Positions 44,229-53,017 of a stretch of 64,000 nt of DNA are shown piece after piece. A program made the position numbers and the translations under genes. Numbering within the stretch: the stretch's first letter is position 1; every line of letters starts with the position of its first letter. A model generated the notes under the pieces. It was not told the DNA's origin. It searched no databases and saw only the letters and a list, made by a program, of their open reading frames with translations. This DNA comes from a bacterium 1XD42-54 (GTDB lineage Bacteria; Bacillota; Clostridia; Lachnospirales; Lachnospiraceae). Location: assembly GCA_003612585.1 (NCBI GenBank), contig RAZH01000008.1:1-64000 (forward strand). The letters run 5' to 3'.

Positions 44229-44531
44229 ATGATTTATCATATTGTTATGTGGCAGTTTAAAGAAGAAATAGAAGCGGACAGAAAGCCAGAGCTGAAAGCA
44301 GCGATGGCAGAAAATCTCTGTGGTCTCGTAGGACAGGTACCGGGGCTTTTGAGCGCGGAATTTGTGACTCATCCGATACCGTCCAGCACGCACGATATGG
44401 CGCTTGTGACGACGTTTGCTAAAGCAGAGGATATTGCAGGGTATTCCAGTCATCCGGCACATCAGCATGTGGCTAATACGTATGTGAGGCCGTTTGTGCA
44501 CAACCGGGCTTGCCTGGATTTTGAGATGTAG
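44229..44531 (+). CDS. Dabb-domain protein (stress-responsive A/B barrel)
   Basis: 100 residues; an MIYHIVMWQFKEE opening, VTTFAKAEDIAGYSSHPAHQ and a VRPFVHNRACLDFEM ending match the Dabb family of dimeric ferredoxin-like barrels. Some members are enzymes, most are unknown. AAGGAGG sits 6 bases before ATG 44229; an ATG 6 bases earlier is too near it. It is the last gene of the prmA-rsmE unit, followed by a long terminator hairpin. Confidence 0.85.
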   Translation: MIYHIVMWQFKEEIEADRKPELKAAMAENLCGLVGQVPGLLSAEFVTHPIPSSTHDMALVTTFAKAEDIAGYSSHPAHQHVANTYVRPFVHNRACLDFEM

Positions 44532-44588
44532 GAGCGGTGCTGTAGTTTAATAGAAGAACCAAATACGGATAAAATGTTTTGATTTTCC

Positions 44589-44693
44589 GGGACTGTTGCA
44601 AAAGCGCGAATCCATACAATATATGGCATAGATGTAAAAGACATCGAAAACATATGTTGCAGGATCGCTATTTTGCCGCAGTCTCATTTTTTT
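44589..44693 (+). terminator. Long repeat-like terminator hairpin
   Basis: GACTGTTGCAAAAGCG (44591-44606) pairs imperfectly with CGCTATTTTGCCGCAGTC (44666-44683), then seven Ts (44687-44693). The loop region of about 60 bases holds smaller stems such as GATGT/ACATC. The opening GGGACTGTTGCA (44589-44600) recurs nearly identically at 49064. Most of the 340-bp gap to the next gene is this element; the rest shows no gene. Confidence 0.65.
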
Positions 44694-44871
44694 GGCTGAA
44701 AATTTATTGCATGAAAGTGAAAAAATATCTGTTACGTATCATAGAAGGGAAATAAGAGAATTGTTTTACAATGTCTGACGTTTGCTGCCCGAATGGTATC
44801 AGCCGGATTCGTACATAGAAATGGGAGATGTGAGCAAAATAAACAGAAATAAAAAAACAGGAGGACGAAAG

Positions 44872-45363
44872 ATGCTTGGTTTTTTTAAAAAGAAAAAAAA
44901 TGAGCCCGAGAAAGCGGTGATTTATGCTCCGATTTCCGGTGAGGCGGTGGAAAGCAAAGAAATTAACGATCCGACCTTTGCGGAGGAAATGCTTGGAAAA
45001 GGAATGGCAATCAGACCATTGGAGGGAAAGGTATATGCACCGGCAGACGGTACGGTGACAATGGTTTTTGAAACAAAACACGCAATCAGCATTACGACCA
45101 AAGAGGGCGCGGAACTCCTGATTCATATCGGACTTGACACGGTCAGTCTGAAGGGAAAGTATTTCACTGCACATGTGGCGGAGAACGCTTCTGTGAAAAA
45201 AGGGGATCTCCTGCTTGCGTTTGATAAAGAGGCTATTGAGGCGGCTGGGTATGACACAATTTCTCCGGTTATTGTCTGCAATACGGACGCGTATCAGAGC
45301 ATCAGAGAGATTGCCGCAGGAACTGTGAAAGCAGGAGATCCGATTTTGGAATTGAAAAGGTAA
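44872..45363 (+). CDS. PTS glucose-type EIIA protein (Crr-like)
   Basis: 163-residue cytoplasmic phosphocarrier. The active-site His85 is in LIHIGLDTVSLKG and the second His70 in FETKHAISITTKEGAELL. PLEGKVYAPADGTV and AVAS-like AGDPILEL strings complete the EIIA-Glc fold. It takes phosphate from HPr and passes it to a membrane EIIB/EIIC, not encoded here. A longer frame exists upstream, but GGAGGACG before ATG 44872 decides. Stand-alone EIIA in Firmicutes may serve several permeases. Confidence 0.93.
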   Translation: MLGFFKKKKNEPEKAVIYAPISGEAVESKEINDPTFAEEMLGKGMAIRPLEGKVYAPADGTVTMVFETKHAISITTKEGAELLIHIGLDTVSLKGKYFTAHVAENASVKKGDLLLAFDKEAIEAAGYDTISPVIVCNTDAYQSIREIAAGTVKAGDPILELKR

Positions 45364-45371
45364 CTCGTAAT

Positions 45372-45833
45372 TTAGCAGGAATCGCAGTGCCCTTCCAGAG
45401 GAATTTTTGATAAAATTCTCGTGAGGGTGTCGATTGCCTGCCTGAAATCCGTGAGATCTTTTTCATCCATTTTTTCGAGCAGCGGCCCGAAGCATTCTGT
45501 GTTTTTGGTTGAAAACTGCTTGATGTAGGCCAGTGCTTTCTCTGTAATCTGTACTTTGATGACCCTTCGATTCTGCGGGTCATAGACACGGCTGACAAAT
45601 TCGTGTTCTACCAGCCGGTTTACAATTTTGGTCATCTGCTGTTTTGACATATGAATTCGTTGCCCAAGCTCTGACATGGTCATGGTTTCGTCAAAACTGC
45701 GGATGGCCTGAAGACAATAATACATTTCCATGCTGACACCGTCATCAAGAAGCTGCTTGAATGGTCTGGCAATCTGATAATTCCAGAAAGGCAGCACTGC
45801 CAGCAATGATTCCTGTATTGGTCCCGTTTCCAT
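45372..45833 (-). CDS. MarR family transcriptional regulator
   Basis: 153 residues. Winged helix with MTMSELGQRIHMSKQQMTKI and a basic wing (YDPQNRRVIKVQITEKG-like), flanked by dimer helices. Two C-terminal cysteines (CDSC) might sense oxidants or metals. It is convergent with the EIIA gene, with only 8 bp between stops, so the transcripts overlap. Upstream, divergent from the KamA-family gene, is a 340-bp control region. Confidence 0.9.
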   Translation of the reverse strand: METGPIQESLLAVLPFWNYQIARPFKQLLDDGVSMEMYYCLQAIRSFDETMTMSELGQRIHMSKQQMTKIVNRLVEHEFVSRVYDPQNRRVIKVQITEKALAYIKQFSTKNTECFGPLLEKMDEKDLTDFRQAIDTLTRILSKIPLEGHCDSC

Positions 45834-46038
45834 AACTCTCCTCCTGTCAGTAAATGGCCCGCGTAGAAATATCGCTTTGCGGTAACCCTGACTTATTGAT
45901 ATAGAATAAATAATTATAAAATCTCACGATTTGAGTGTACTATCCGATGCAAAAAATGTCAAGAAGTGTTAAAAAATATCGAATATGAAGAATATGTACA
46001 AAAAGTGTCAGAAAAATCAGAAAAATTTGAACATTTGC

Positions 46039-46068
46039 TTGACGCAGGGCCGTAAAATGTAGTAAAGT
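46039..46068 (+). promoter_or_regulatory. Promoter of the KamA-family gene, with leader hairpin
   Basis: TTGACG (46039-46044), an 18-bp spacer and TAAAGT (46063-46068). The leader then holds AGCCACT (46094-46100) paired with AGTGGCT (46144-46150) just before the ribosome site. The remainder of the MarR-KamA gap (45834-46038) is AT-rich with an AAATC/GATTT pair but no gene. Confidence 0.45.
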
Positions 46069-46173
46069 AACTATATGTTTACTGTAAATAAAGAGCCACT
46101 GCAGAAAAAGAGAACAGATTCGGGACTATTGCTTGGCCGGATGAGTGGCTTTTGCACTGAAAGGGGGATTTCT

Positions 46174-47268
46174 ATGAAAATTTGGCAGGAAATGCTGCGG
46201 CAGGGTTACGATGATATGAAAGAATTACAGGAAAAGCTTCATATTCCGGATGAGGAGATGAAGCAGCTGTGTGAAATACAGGAAAAATTTCCGATGTATG
46301 TCAATTCCTATTATTATTCATTGATTGATCCGGATGACCCGGGAGATCCGATCCGGAAGATGAGTGTTCCTTCACTTTCTGAGCTTCTGGCAGGAGGGCA
46401 TAAGGATACGAGCGGCGAGCAGGATAATACGGTAATTACGGGAATGCAGCATAAATATCGTCAGACGGTTCTCATCCTCTCAACGAACCAGTGCGCGATG
46501 TACTGCCGCCATTGCTTCCGGAAGCGTATGGTAGGTTTATCCTCCGAGGAAACAGCAAAGTACATATCTGATATGGCAAATTATGTGAGGGAGCATGAGG
46601 AAGTTGATAACATTCTCATCTCCGGCGGCGATGCATTTTTAAATACAAATGAGATTCTGCGGAAATATCTGGACGAATTTATTGACATTCCGCATCTGAA
46701 TCTGATCCGGTTCGGCACCAGAACACCGGTCGTGCTTCCGCAGAGAATTACCGGAGATAACGAGCTGGTACAGATGTTGGCAGAGTACGGAAAGAAAAAG
46801 CAGATCTACGTGGTGACGCAGTTCAATCATCCGAACGAGGTGACTGAAGAAGCAAAGGCGGCTGTCCGCGCACTGCTGGAAGCGGGAATTATAGTGAAAA
46901 ATCAGACGGTTCTTCTGAAAGGAATCAATGATACACCGGAGATTTTAGGGACACTTCTGAAAAAAGTCGTATCAATCGGTGTCATTCCGTACTATGTATT
47001 CCAGTGCCGGCCGGTTCAGGGTGTTTACAGCCAGTTCCAGGTGCCGTTGCGCGACGCATACCGAATTGTAGAAGGCGCGAAGGCTTTGCAGGACGGACAG
47101 GGAAAATGTATTCGCTATGTGATGTCGCATGTGACTGGGAAAATTGAGATCTTCGGAGATCTGGAAGACGGCAGGATGTTGTTTAAGTACCATCAGGCAA
47201 AATATCCGAAGGATCAGGGCAGGATTTTTGCACAGGATATCGAAGCAGATCAGTGCTGGCTGCCATAA
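46174..47268 (+). CDS. KamA-family radical SAM aminomutase, substrate uncertain
   Basis: 364 residues. The [4Fe-4S]-SAM motif Cys107-x3-Cys111-x2-Cys114 (CAMYCRHC) and KamA strings YYLSLIDP-like YYYSLIDPDDPGDPIRK, HKYRQTVL, ISGGDAF, GTRTPVVLPQRIT and FNHPNEVTEEA are clear. Lys323 (HVTGKIEIFG) is the candidate PLP lysine. The lysine-binding Asp293 of clostridial KamA aligns with Arg279 (YVFQCRP), and no Asp stands before Lys323 where Asp330 would be. The zinc-binding C-terminal region of classical KamA is missing. So it is probably not lysine 2,3-aminomutase. GGGGGA precedes ATG 46174. Confidence 0.85.
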   Translation: MKIWQEMLRQGYDDMKELQEKLHIPDEEMKQLCEIQEKFPMYVNSYYYSLIDPDDPGDPIRKMSVPSLSELLAGGHKDTSGEQDNTVITGMQHKYRQTVLILSTNQCAMYCRHCFRKRMVGLSSEETAKYISDMANYVREHEEVDNILISGGDAFLNTNEILRKYLDEFIDIPHLNLIRFGTRTPVVLPQRITGDNELVQMLAEYGKKKQIYVVTQFNHPNEVTEEAKAAVRALLEAGIIVKNQTVLLKGINDTPEILGTLLKKVVSIGVIPYYVFQCRPVQGVYSQFQVPLRDAYRIVEGAKALQDGQGKCIRYVMSHVTGKIEIFGDLEDGRMLFKYHQAKYPKDQGRIFAQDIEADQCWLP

Positions 47269-47345
47269 ATTTGTTTGCTGGATGCACGAAGCGGCTTGTA
47301 TAAAATATGAAAAGACAGATATGCTCCTCTTTTCCAAGATTTCTC

Positions 47346-47425
47346 TTGAAAAATCTCAATTCTGCGCTATAATTGCCAAGGGATAAGATTTGCGTTATCG
47401 GACAGGGGTTTTTGAAAGCCTGTCC
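47346..47425 (+). promoter_or_regulatory. Promoter and two leader hairpins of the antiporter gene
   Basis: TTGAAA (47346-47351), a 16-bp spacer and TATAAT (47368-47373). The leader then forms GATAA/TTATC (47382-47399) and GGACAGG/CCTGTCC (47400-47425) in tandem, starting right at the expected 5' end. No T-run follows. They may stabilise the mRNA or be a small regulatory structure. Confidence 0.6.
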
Positions 47426-47461
47426 CATGACGACAGAGTAATCAGAAAAGAGGAGATTATT

Positions 47462-48730
47462 ATGGAACAATTATTTTGTCTGAGCATTGCAATGATGGCA
47501 GGACTTCTGATGTCTCGTGCAGCGAAGGTACTGAAGCTTCCGGCAGTGACTGCTTATCTGGTGGGTGGTATTCTGATTGGCCCGTATGTTTTGGGACAGT
47601 TTGGAATACGGGGCTTTGGTTTTGTGGATGCGGCCAACGTAAAGGAATATTCGATTTTCTGTGATGTGGCGCTTGGTTTTATTGCATTTGATATCGGAAA
47701 TGAATTTCGTCTGAAACAGCTTCGGGCGATTGGCAGACAGGCCGCGGTGATTGCATTTACACAGGCGCTGACAGCGACTGTTTTTGTGGATGCGGCTCTG
47801 ATCGGACTGCATTTTATGATGCCGGAGCTTGTGACAATGCCGATTGCGATCATTCTTGGAGCGATTGCGACAGCGACGGCACCGGCTGCGACGTTGATGG
47901 TCGTGCGCCAGTATAAAGCTAAGGGGCCTCTGACCGACATTTTGCTGCCGATTGTTGCTTTGGACGATGCGATTGGTCTTGTGGTGTTTGCTGTGTCCTG
48001 CGGGGTTGCGGGAGCAATCGGAAGTGGTTCCATCAGCATTGTGTCAGTACTGGTACAGCCGCTTCTGGAAGTGATTCTGTCCTTGTTACTTGGTTCCTTT
48101 ATGGGCTTGCTTCTGACAATTGCAGAGCAGCATTTTGAGTCGAACAGCCGGAGACTTTCGATTGTTATCACATTTGTGTTGTTTACAGTGGCTCTTTCGA
48201 TGTTGAAGTTTGAAGTGGGCGGACTGGAAATCGGATTTTCCTCCCTGCTCGTATGTATGATGCTTGGAACGATTTTCTGCAATATCTGTGACTTCTCAGA
48301 AGATATGATGGCAAGAGCGGATAAGTGGACCGCACCGTTGTTTGTACTGTTTTTTGTATTAAGTGGAGCAGAACTGGAGCTGGGCGTGTTCCGGAATCTG
48401 GCGATTGTAGGAATCGGTATTACATATATTATTTTCCGGTCAGGCGGAAAATGTGTGGGAGCATACGCAGGAGCAAAAGCGATGAAATGCAGCGATACAA
48501 TCCGTAAGTACCTCGGAATTACCCTGCTTCCGCAGGCAGGCGTAGCGCTTGGAATGTCGATGACGGTGACGGAAACCATGGGAGAAGCAGGAAGACTGAT
48601 TCGAAATATTACACTGTTTTCGGTACTGGTATATGAGCTTGCAGGTCCGCTTATGACGAAGATTGCGTTGATGAGGGCAGGAGAGATTTCGCCAAGACCT
48701 GAGATTGTGAAAACGCCAAATCAGAAATGA
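47462..48730 (+). CDS. Cation:proton antiporter, CPA2/Kef-type membrane domain
   Basis: 422 residues, about twelve membrane segments, no TrkA-N domain. CPA2 strings: LKLPAVTAYLVGGILIGPYVLG, LGFIAFDIGNEF, and the ion-site region IALDD-like LPIVALDDAIGLVVFA with two aspartates. It exchanges sodium or potassium for protons. GAGGAG before ATG 47462 sets the start. The gene is alone, with its own promoter and structured leader, and precedes rubredoxin. Confidence 0.9.
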   Translation: MEQLFCLSIAMMAGLLMSRAAKVLKLPAVTAYLVGGILIGPYVLGQFGIRGFGFVDAANVKEYSIFCDVALGFIAFDIGNEFRLKQLRAIGRQAAVIAFTQALTATVFVDAALIGLHFMMPELVTMPIAIILGAIATATAPAATLMVVRQYKAKGPLTDILLPIVALDDAIGLVVFAVSCGVAGAIGSGSISIVSVLVQPLLEVILSLLLGSFMGLLLTIAEQHFESNSRRLSIVITFVLFTVALSMLKFEVGGLEIGFSSLLVCMMLGTIFCNICDFSEDMMARADKWTAPLFVLFFVLSGAELELGVFRNLAIVGIGITYIIFRSGGKCVGAYAGAKAMKCSDTIRKYLGITLLPQAGVALGMSMTVTETMGEAGRLIRNITLFSVLVYELAGPLMTKIALMRAGEISPRPEIVKTPNQK

Positions 48731-48800
48731 TGATTCGGTGATACGGGATTCGTATATTTATCTGAAAAAAAGAGAGAATAGAAAAGAACGTAAAAAGAGA

Positions 48801-48828
48801 TTGCCTGTTCTGAAAAACATGATATAAT
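48801..48828 (+). promoter_or_regulatory. Promoter of the rubredoxin gene
   Basis: TTGCCT (48801-48806), a 16-bp spacer and TATAAT (48823-48828), 36 bp before the start codon. Confidence 0.65.
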
Positions 48829-48864
48829 TGATAAGAAAAGATTTTAGAAAGGAAGTAACTGACT

Positions 48865-49023
48865 ATGAAAAAGTATGTATGTGGACCATGTGGTTATGAG
48901 TATGATCCGGAAGTAGGCGATCCGGATAACGGAATCGCACCGGGAACAGCTTTTGAAGATCTTCCTGAGGATTGGGTATGCCCGATTTGCGGTGTGGGAA
49001 AAGAGGACTTCGAGGAAGCGTAA
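48865..49023 (+). CDS. Rubredoxin
   Basis: 52-residue cytoplasmic electron carrier. The two iron-binding pairs [10 protein letters not shown] and [11 protein letters not shown] hold one Fe in a Cys4 site; the middle [19 protein letters not shown] is the classical rubredoxin string. AAAGGAAG lies 8-10 bases before the ATG. It has its own promoter and terminator, so it is a single-gene unit. It usually serves oxygen or peroxide reductases in anaerobes, none of which is encoded nearby. Confidence 0.97.
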   Translation: MKKYVCGPCGYEYDPEVGDPDNGIAPGTAFEDLPEDWVCPICGVGKEDFEEA

Positions 49024-49060
49024 AATCATATAAGGTCAGAATGAGCTGACTTGTATGTAA

Positions 49061-49117
49061 AAAGGAACTGTTGCAGAAATTGGTTTTTATAAAACCGGTT
49101 TTCAAACAGTTCCTTTT
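49061..49117. terminator. Bidirectional terminator between rubredoxin and the ABC-F gene
   Basis: AAAGGAACTGTT (49061-49072) pairs with AACAGTTCCTTT (49105-49116); a T-run follows on both strands. The inner part adds AAACCGG-like pairing. Its opening GGAACTGTTGCA resembles the 44589 hairpin. Confidence 0.85.
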
Positions 49118-49142
49118 TTCTTTTCAGTAGAAAAAGGGATGC

Positions 49143-50972
49143 TTATTGATTCTGTATTTTTTCGTATAATTCGGTCAGGTACATCCAGCGTTCCATTTTT
49201 TCGTCAAGCGACTGTTGCAGTGTTTCTTTTTCCTGCATGAGCTGATTCAGTCGGCCATAATTCGTTGCGGCTGTGACCATTTCCTGTTCAAGTGTGTCAA
49301 GTCGGGCCTCAAGTGCAGCGATATCGTCGTCAATGGTTTCAAATTCTTTCTGCTCTTTGTAGGTAAATTTCAGCTTTTTTGGACCTCCCCATGTTTTCCT
49401 GCTGTCAGTGTTGCCAGAATCTGCTTTTTCAGCGCCAGTCAGCATTTGTGCTCCAGGGTGTCCTGCGTTTGGCAGGGCTGTTTGATTTGCAGCCCGGGCA
49501 TTCAGATAGTCCGAATAGCCTCCTTCATACTGGCGAATCTGTCCATCTCCCTCAAAGGCGAAAATCCGGCGCGCCGTGCGGTCAAGAAAATACCGGTCAT
49601 GGGAGACTGTAATGACAATGCCTTCGAAATGATCGAGATATTCTTCGAGAATTTCAAGCGTCTGGATATCAAGATCGTTGGTTGGCTCATCAAGAATCAG
49701 TACGTTGGGCTCATTCATCAGTACGCGCAGGAGGTAAAGACGCCGTTTTTCTCCGCCGGAAAATTTTTCGATTTTGGACCACTGCATGGTCCCGTCAAAG
49801 AGAAAACGTTCCATCATCTGTGATGCAGTGATACGGCCGTCTGAGGTTTTTATGTATTCTCCGACTTCTTTGATGTATTCGATTGCGGTCAGCGAGGCAT
49901 CCATTTCCTCACTTTCCTGAGAAAAATAGCCGATGCGGATTGTCTGGCCGACGGTTACGCTGCCTTCGTCCGGCGTAACGATGCCGTTTATGATTTTCAG
50001 GAGCGTACTTTTGCCGCATCCGTTTGGTCCCACAATACCAATGCGGTCATTTTTCAGGAAAATATAGGTGTAGTGATCTATCAGACGTTTTTCACCGTAG
50101 GATTTGCAGATATCCTCCAGTTCGATTGTGGTGCGCCCCATACGGCTCGTGACGGAACTGATCTGTACCTGAGCGTCTTCGATGGGGCCCTGGATTTCCT
50201 GCATGGCCCGGATTCGTTCAATATGCGCTTTCTGTTTGGTAGAACGTGCTCTGGCACCGCGGGAGAGCCATTGCAGCTCTGTGCGAAGAAGGCTTTGCCG
50301 TTTACGCTGCGATGCGATTTCCATATTCTGTCGCCGTGCCTTTTGCAGCAGATATTTTGCGTAATCTCCGGGGTAGCTGTATATTTTTCCATGATCAATT
50401 TCAATGATTCTGGTGGCGATGCTGTCCAGAAAATAGCGGTCGTGAGTAACCATGACAATCGCGCCCCCAAAATCGGTGAGATAATCTTCAAGCCACCCGG
50501 CCATTTCACTGTCCAGATGGTTGGTCGGCTCGTCAAGAACGAGAATGTCGACCGGAGCCAGAACAGCATTTGCAAGGGCGATACGTTTCCGCTGGCCGCC
50601 GGAGAGCAGGGCAACCTTTTCATCGGCTGCCGGGAGTGCGAGGCGGTTGATGGAAGCCATGGCTTCGCTCTCGATGCTCCATTCGTTCAGACTGGTTCTG
50701 TTATTTTTCAGAATCGCTTCAAGAACGGTGGCTCCTTCATCAAAGACGGGAGTCTGCGGAAGATAACGGACAGTAAGATTTCGTCCTTTTGTTACAGTTC
50801 CCCCATCGGGCTCCTCCAGACCGGCTATGATACGCAGAAGTGTTGATTTTCCGGTGCCATTGACACCAATGACACCGATTTTTTCTCCTTCGTTGATGGA
50901 GAAATCTGCGTCGTCCAGAAGCTTTCGCTGGGTAAATATTTTTGTCAGGTGTTCTGCTGTGAGTAGATTCAT
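49143..50972 (-). CDS. ABC-F family ATPase (Uup-like)
   Basis: 609 residues with two ATP cassettes and no membrane segment. Cassette 1: GVNGTGKST, LSGGQRKRIALA, LVLDEPTNHLD. Cassette 2: GPNGCGKST, FSGGEKRRLYLL, LILDEPTNDLD. A basic linker lies between (residues about 210-265). The C-terminal 90 residues are a coiled coil opening KKLKFTYKEQKEFETIDDDI, as in Uup-type proteins that bind nucleic acid. ABC-F proteins act on the ribosome; antibiotic protection is possible, but a housekeeping role is more likely with this tail. Confidence 0.92.
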   Translation of the reverse strand: MNLLTAEHLTKIFTQRKLLDDADFSINEGEKIGVIGVNGTGKSTLLRIIAGLEEPDGGTVTKGRNLTVRYLPQTPVFDEGATVLEAILKNNRTSLNEWSIESEAMASINRLALPAADEKVALLSGGQRKRIALANAVLAPVDILVLDEPTNHLDSEMAGWLEDYLTDFGGAIVMVTHDRYFLDSIATRIIEIDHGKIYSYPGDYAKYLLQKARRQNMEIASQRKRQSLLRTELQWLSRGARARSTKQKAHIERIRAMQEIQGPIEDAQVQISSVTSRMGRTTIELEDICKSYGEKRLIDHYTYIFLKNDRIGIVGPNGCGKSTLLKIINGIVTPDEGSVTVGQTIRIGYFSQESEEMDASLTAIEYIKEVGEYIKTSDGRITASQMMERFLFDGTMQWSKIEKFSGGEKRRLYLLRVLMNEPNVLILDEPTNDLDIQTLEILEEYLDHFEGIVITVSHDRYFLDRTARRIFAFEGDGQIRQYEGGYSDYLNARAANQTALPNAGHPGAQMLTGAEKADSGNTDSRKTWGGPKKLKFTYKEQKEFETIDDDIAALEARLDTLEQEMVTAATNYGRLNQLMQEKETLQQSLDEKMERWMYLTELYEKIQNQ

Positions 50973-51019
50973 AGATAAAATCTCCTGTAAATAGTATGAT
51001 GAAAATTAGAAAGAATATT

Positions 51020-52234
51020 TTAGCAAAGCGGGAGACGGACCGAAAATACATTGACATTCATCGAACTTTCGCACGAGATTTTTCCTTTATGCAAAAGGAC
51101 AATATTTTCGGCAATGGATAATCCGAGTCCGTAGCTTTTTCCCTGGGTGCGGGCTTTATCTGCACGGTAAAACCGTTTGAAAATATTTTTCTGATCCTGA
51201 GGAGAAATCGTTTCTCCCGGATTGCTGACCGTAATTGTGCAATGTCTGTTCCCCGATTTGGTCAAGGAGACAGCTGTTTTTCCTTTGGGGAAAGAATACT
51301 TGGCAGCGTTGTCGAGCAGGATATCCAGCAGTTTTTCCAGATATGCGGCATTGCCGTTTACAAAAATATCCGGTTCAAGACTGCTTTCAAGCTCCAGATG
51401 TTTTTCAAAAAACACAGGCTCAAAAGGAAGCAGGGCATGCTGCATCGTATCACTGAGGTTGATTTTGGAGAAAGCGGCTGTATCTGTTCTTTGGTCTGTT
51501 CGTGCCAGCTCCAGCATTCCCTCTACGAGATTCTGCATCTGACAGGACATGGTAAGAATGTTATCCGATAACTGTATTTGATCGTCGGGATGAAATTCTC
51601 CGGACTGGAGCATTTCTGCATTGGCACGGATCACGGTCAGAGGAGTTTTGAGGTCGTGGGAGGCGTCAGCGACAAAACGGCGCTGTTCTTCCCAGGCATG
51701 GGCCACTGGTTTTACGGCCCATCTGGCCAGAAACATACTGATAAAGAAAAAGGCCATAAGGCTGAACAGTCCAACGAAAATGCAGGTACGAAACAGATGC
51801 CGCAGCGTGTTTTGCTCCCTGGAGATATCAGAAAACACAAGCCGTTCTCCTCCTGGACCGGGGGTCATGACGTGAAGATAGCGCAGTTGATATTTGTCAA
51901 TTGTTCCGCTTTGCGACAGGGAAGAAAAAACAATGTCAGCAAGCTCCTTTAAAAAGGTTTTATCGGAAAGATCATAAATGCTGTTTCCGGATGCCATGAT
52001 CTCCCCCATAGGACTGAGCTGGACTGTAAAACAGGGAAGCTGTACTTGGGAAGCAGTATCCCCGGACCATTCAAGAGGGCTTGGAATGGAGCCGGCTTTC
52101 TGCATCATAAGCATGCTTTCCTTTTCAAGATTTATGCGGGTAAAGTGCAGCAGAAGCAGGAAAATCATACACAGCGTTACACTGATCAGAGCCATCATAA
52201 AGCAGATGAGCTTCAGACGTAATTTTTTCAGCAT
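51020..52234 (-). CDS. Sensor histidine kinase
   Basis: 404 residues. Membrane segments at about 10-32 and 150-170 enclose a small extracytoplasmic domain of about 115 residues. HisKA carries phosphoacceptor His193 (ADASHDLKTPLTVIRAN), and the ATPase domain has DILLDNAAKY, SNPGETI and SYGLGLSIAENI. No distinct HAMP is seen. It overlaps the regulator gene by 7 bp. Stimulus unknown; no target gene is adjacent other than the ABC-F gene downstream on the same strand. Confidence 0.93.
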   Translation of the reverse strand: MLKKLRLKLICFMMALISVTLCMIFLLLLHFTRINLEKESMLMMQKAGSIPSPLEWSGDTASQVQLPCFTVQLSPMGEIMASGNSIYDLSDKTFLKELADIVFSSLSQSGTIDKYQLRYLHVMTPGPGGERLVFSDISREQNTLRHLFRTCIFVGLFSLMAFFFISMFLARWAVKPVAHAWEEQRRFVADASHDLKTPLTVIRANAEMLQSGEFHPDDQIQLSDNILTMSCQMQNLVEGMLELARTDQRTDTAAFSKINLSDTMQHALLPFEPVFFEKHLELESSLEPDIFVNGNAAYLEKLLDILLDNAAKYSFPKGKTAVSLTKSGNRHCTITVSNPGETISPQDQKNIFKRFYRADKARTQGKSYGLGLSIAENIVLLHKGKISCESSMNVNVFSVRLPLC

Positions 52235-52905
52235 GTAGGATTCACCTCCAGATGATAGCCAAGTCCGCGGATTGCCTCAATGGAGATGTTTGATTCAATG
52301 CTCGCAAGCTTTTTGCGCAGAAAGCCGACATAAACTTCCACATGATTTTCCACTGCATTGGAATCATATCCCCACACTCTGGAAAGAATTGCTTCTTTGG
52401 AAAGATTGCGTTTGCCTGCCTGTAAAAGCAGGCGCATCACGTCAAACTCCTTGGCAGAAAGCCGGATGTTTTTTTCACCGTGAAAGAGTACCCCGCAGGA
52501 GAGATCAAGGGCAGTATTTCCAAACGTCAGTACATTGACTTCACTTCCCTGTCTGCGCAAAAGAGCATTGGCACAGGCCAGAAGCTCCCGCGTATCAAAT
52601 GGCTTTGCCAGATAATAATCAGCTCCGGAATTGAGGCCTTGAATCCGGTCTGCAACCTCTGATTTTGCGGTCAGCATCAGAACCGGAACACCGCAGCGTT
52701 TACGCCGGATTTGTTGCACCATTTCAAAACCATTCATTTTTGGCATCATCACGTCAACAATCAAAAGATCGTAGATCCCAAGCAACGCCAGCTCAGCGCC
52801 GGATTCTCCGTCGTACACCACATCTGCTTCAAAGCCTTTTGCAGTAAAAAGTGTCTTTAAAGAGGCGGCAAGTAGTTTTTCATCTTCCACAATCAATAGT
52901 TTCAT
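52228..52905 (-). CDS. OmpR-family response regulator
   Basis: 225 residues. The receiver has Glu7-Asp8, phosphoacceptor Asp51 (LLIVDVMMPK) and Lys in LAKPFDTREL. The winged helix at the C-terminus has RLSAKEFDVMRLLLQAGKRN and AVENHVEVYVGFLRKKL. A longer frame starts at 52986, but GGAG seven bases before ATG 52905 decides. It works with the overlapping kinase. A 28-bp perfect palindrome lies about 110 bp upstream. Confidence 0.93.
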   Translation of the reverse strand: MKLLIVEDEKLLAASLKTLFTAKGFEADVVYDGESGAELALLGIYDLLIVDVMMPKMNGFEMVQQIRRKRCGVPVLMLTAKSEVADRIQGLNSGADYYLAKPFDTRELLACANALLRRQGSEVNVLTFGNTALDLSCGVLFHGEKNIRLSAKEFDVMRLLLQAGKRNLSKEAILSRVWGYDSNAVENHVEVYVGFLRKKLASIESNISIEAIRGLGYHLEVNPTC

Positions 52906-53017
52906 AAAGGTTCTCCGATGTTGTAATTTCCTATTATAAATGATTACGAAACAGGTTTCGCAACTGCTGTAAACAGGATAATACAAAATACAATAGAAGA
53001 AAAGAAAAAAATGCAGA

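Noticed and set aside
46075-46173. N-terminal extension of the KamA-family gene
   Set aside because: The upstream ATG lies only a few bases from the -10 box, has no ribosome site, and the extension is within a leader hairpin.
46174-47268. Annotation as lysine 2,3-aminomutase
   Set aside because: The two Asp residues that bind the lysine side chain are not conserved and the C-terminal region is missing.
47554-48579. 341-codon open frame antisense to the antiporter gene
   Set aside because: Product is Pro/Thr/Ser-rich without hydrophobic core; mirror of membrane-protein codons.
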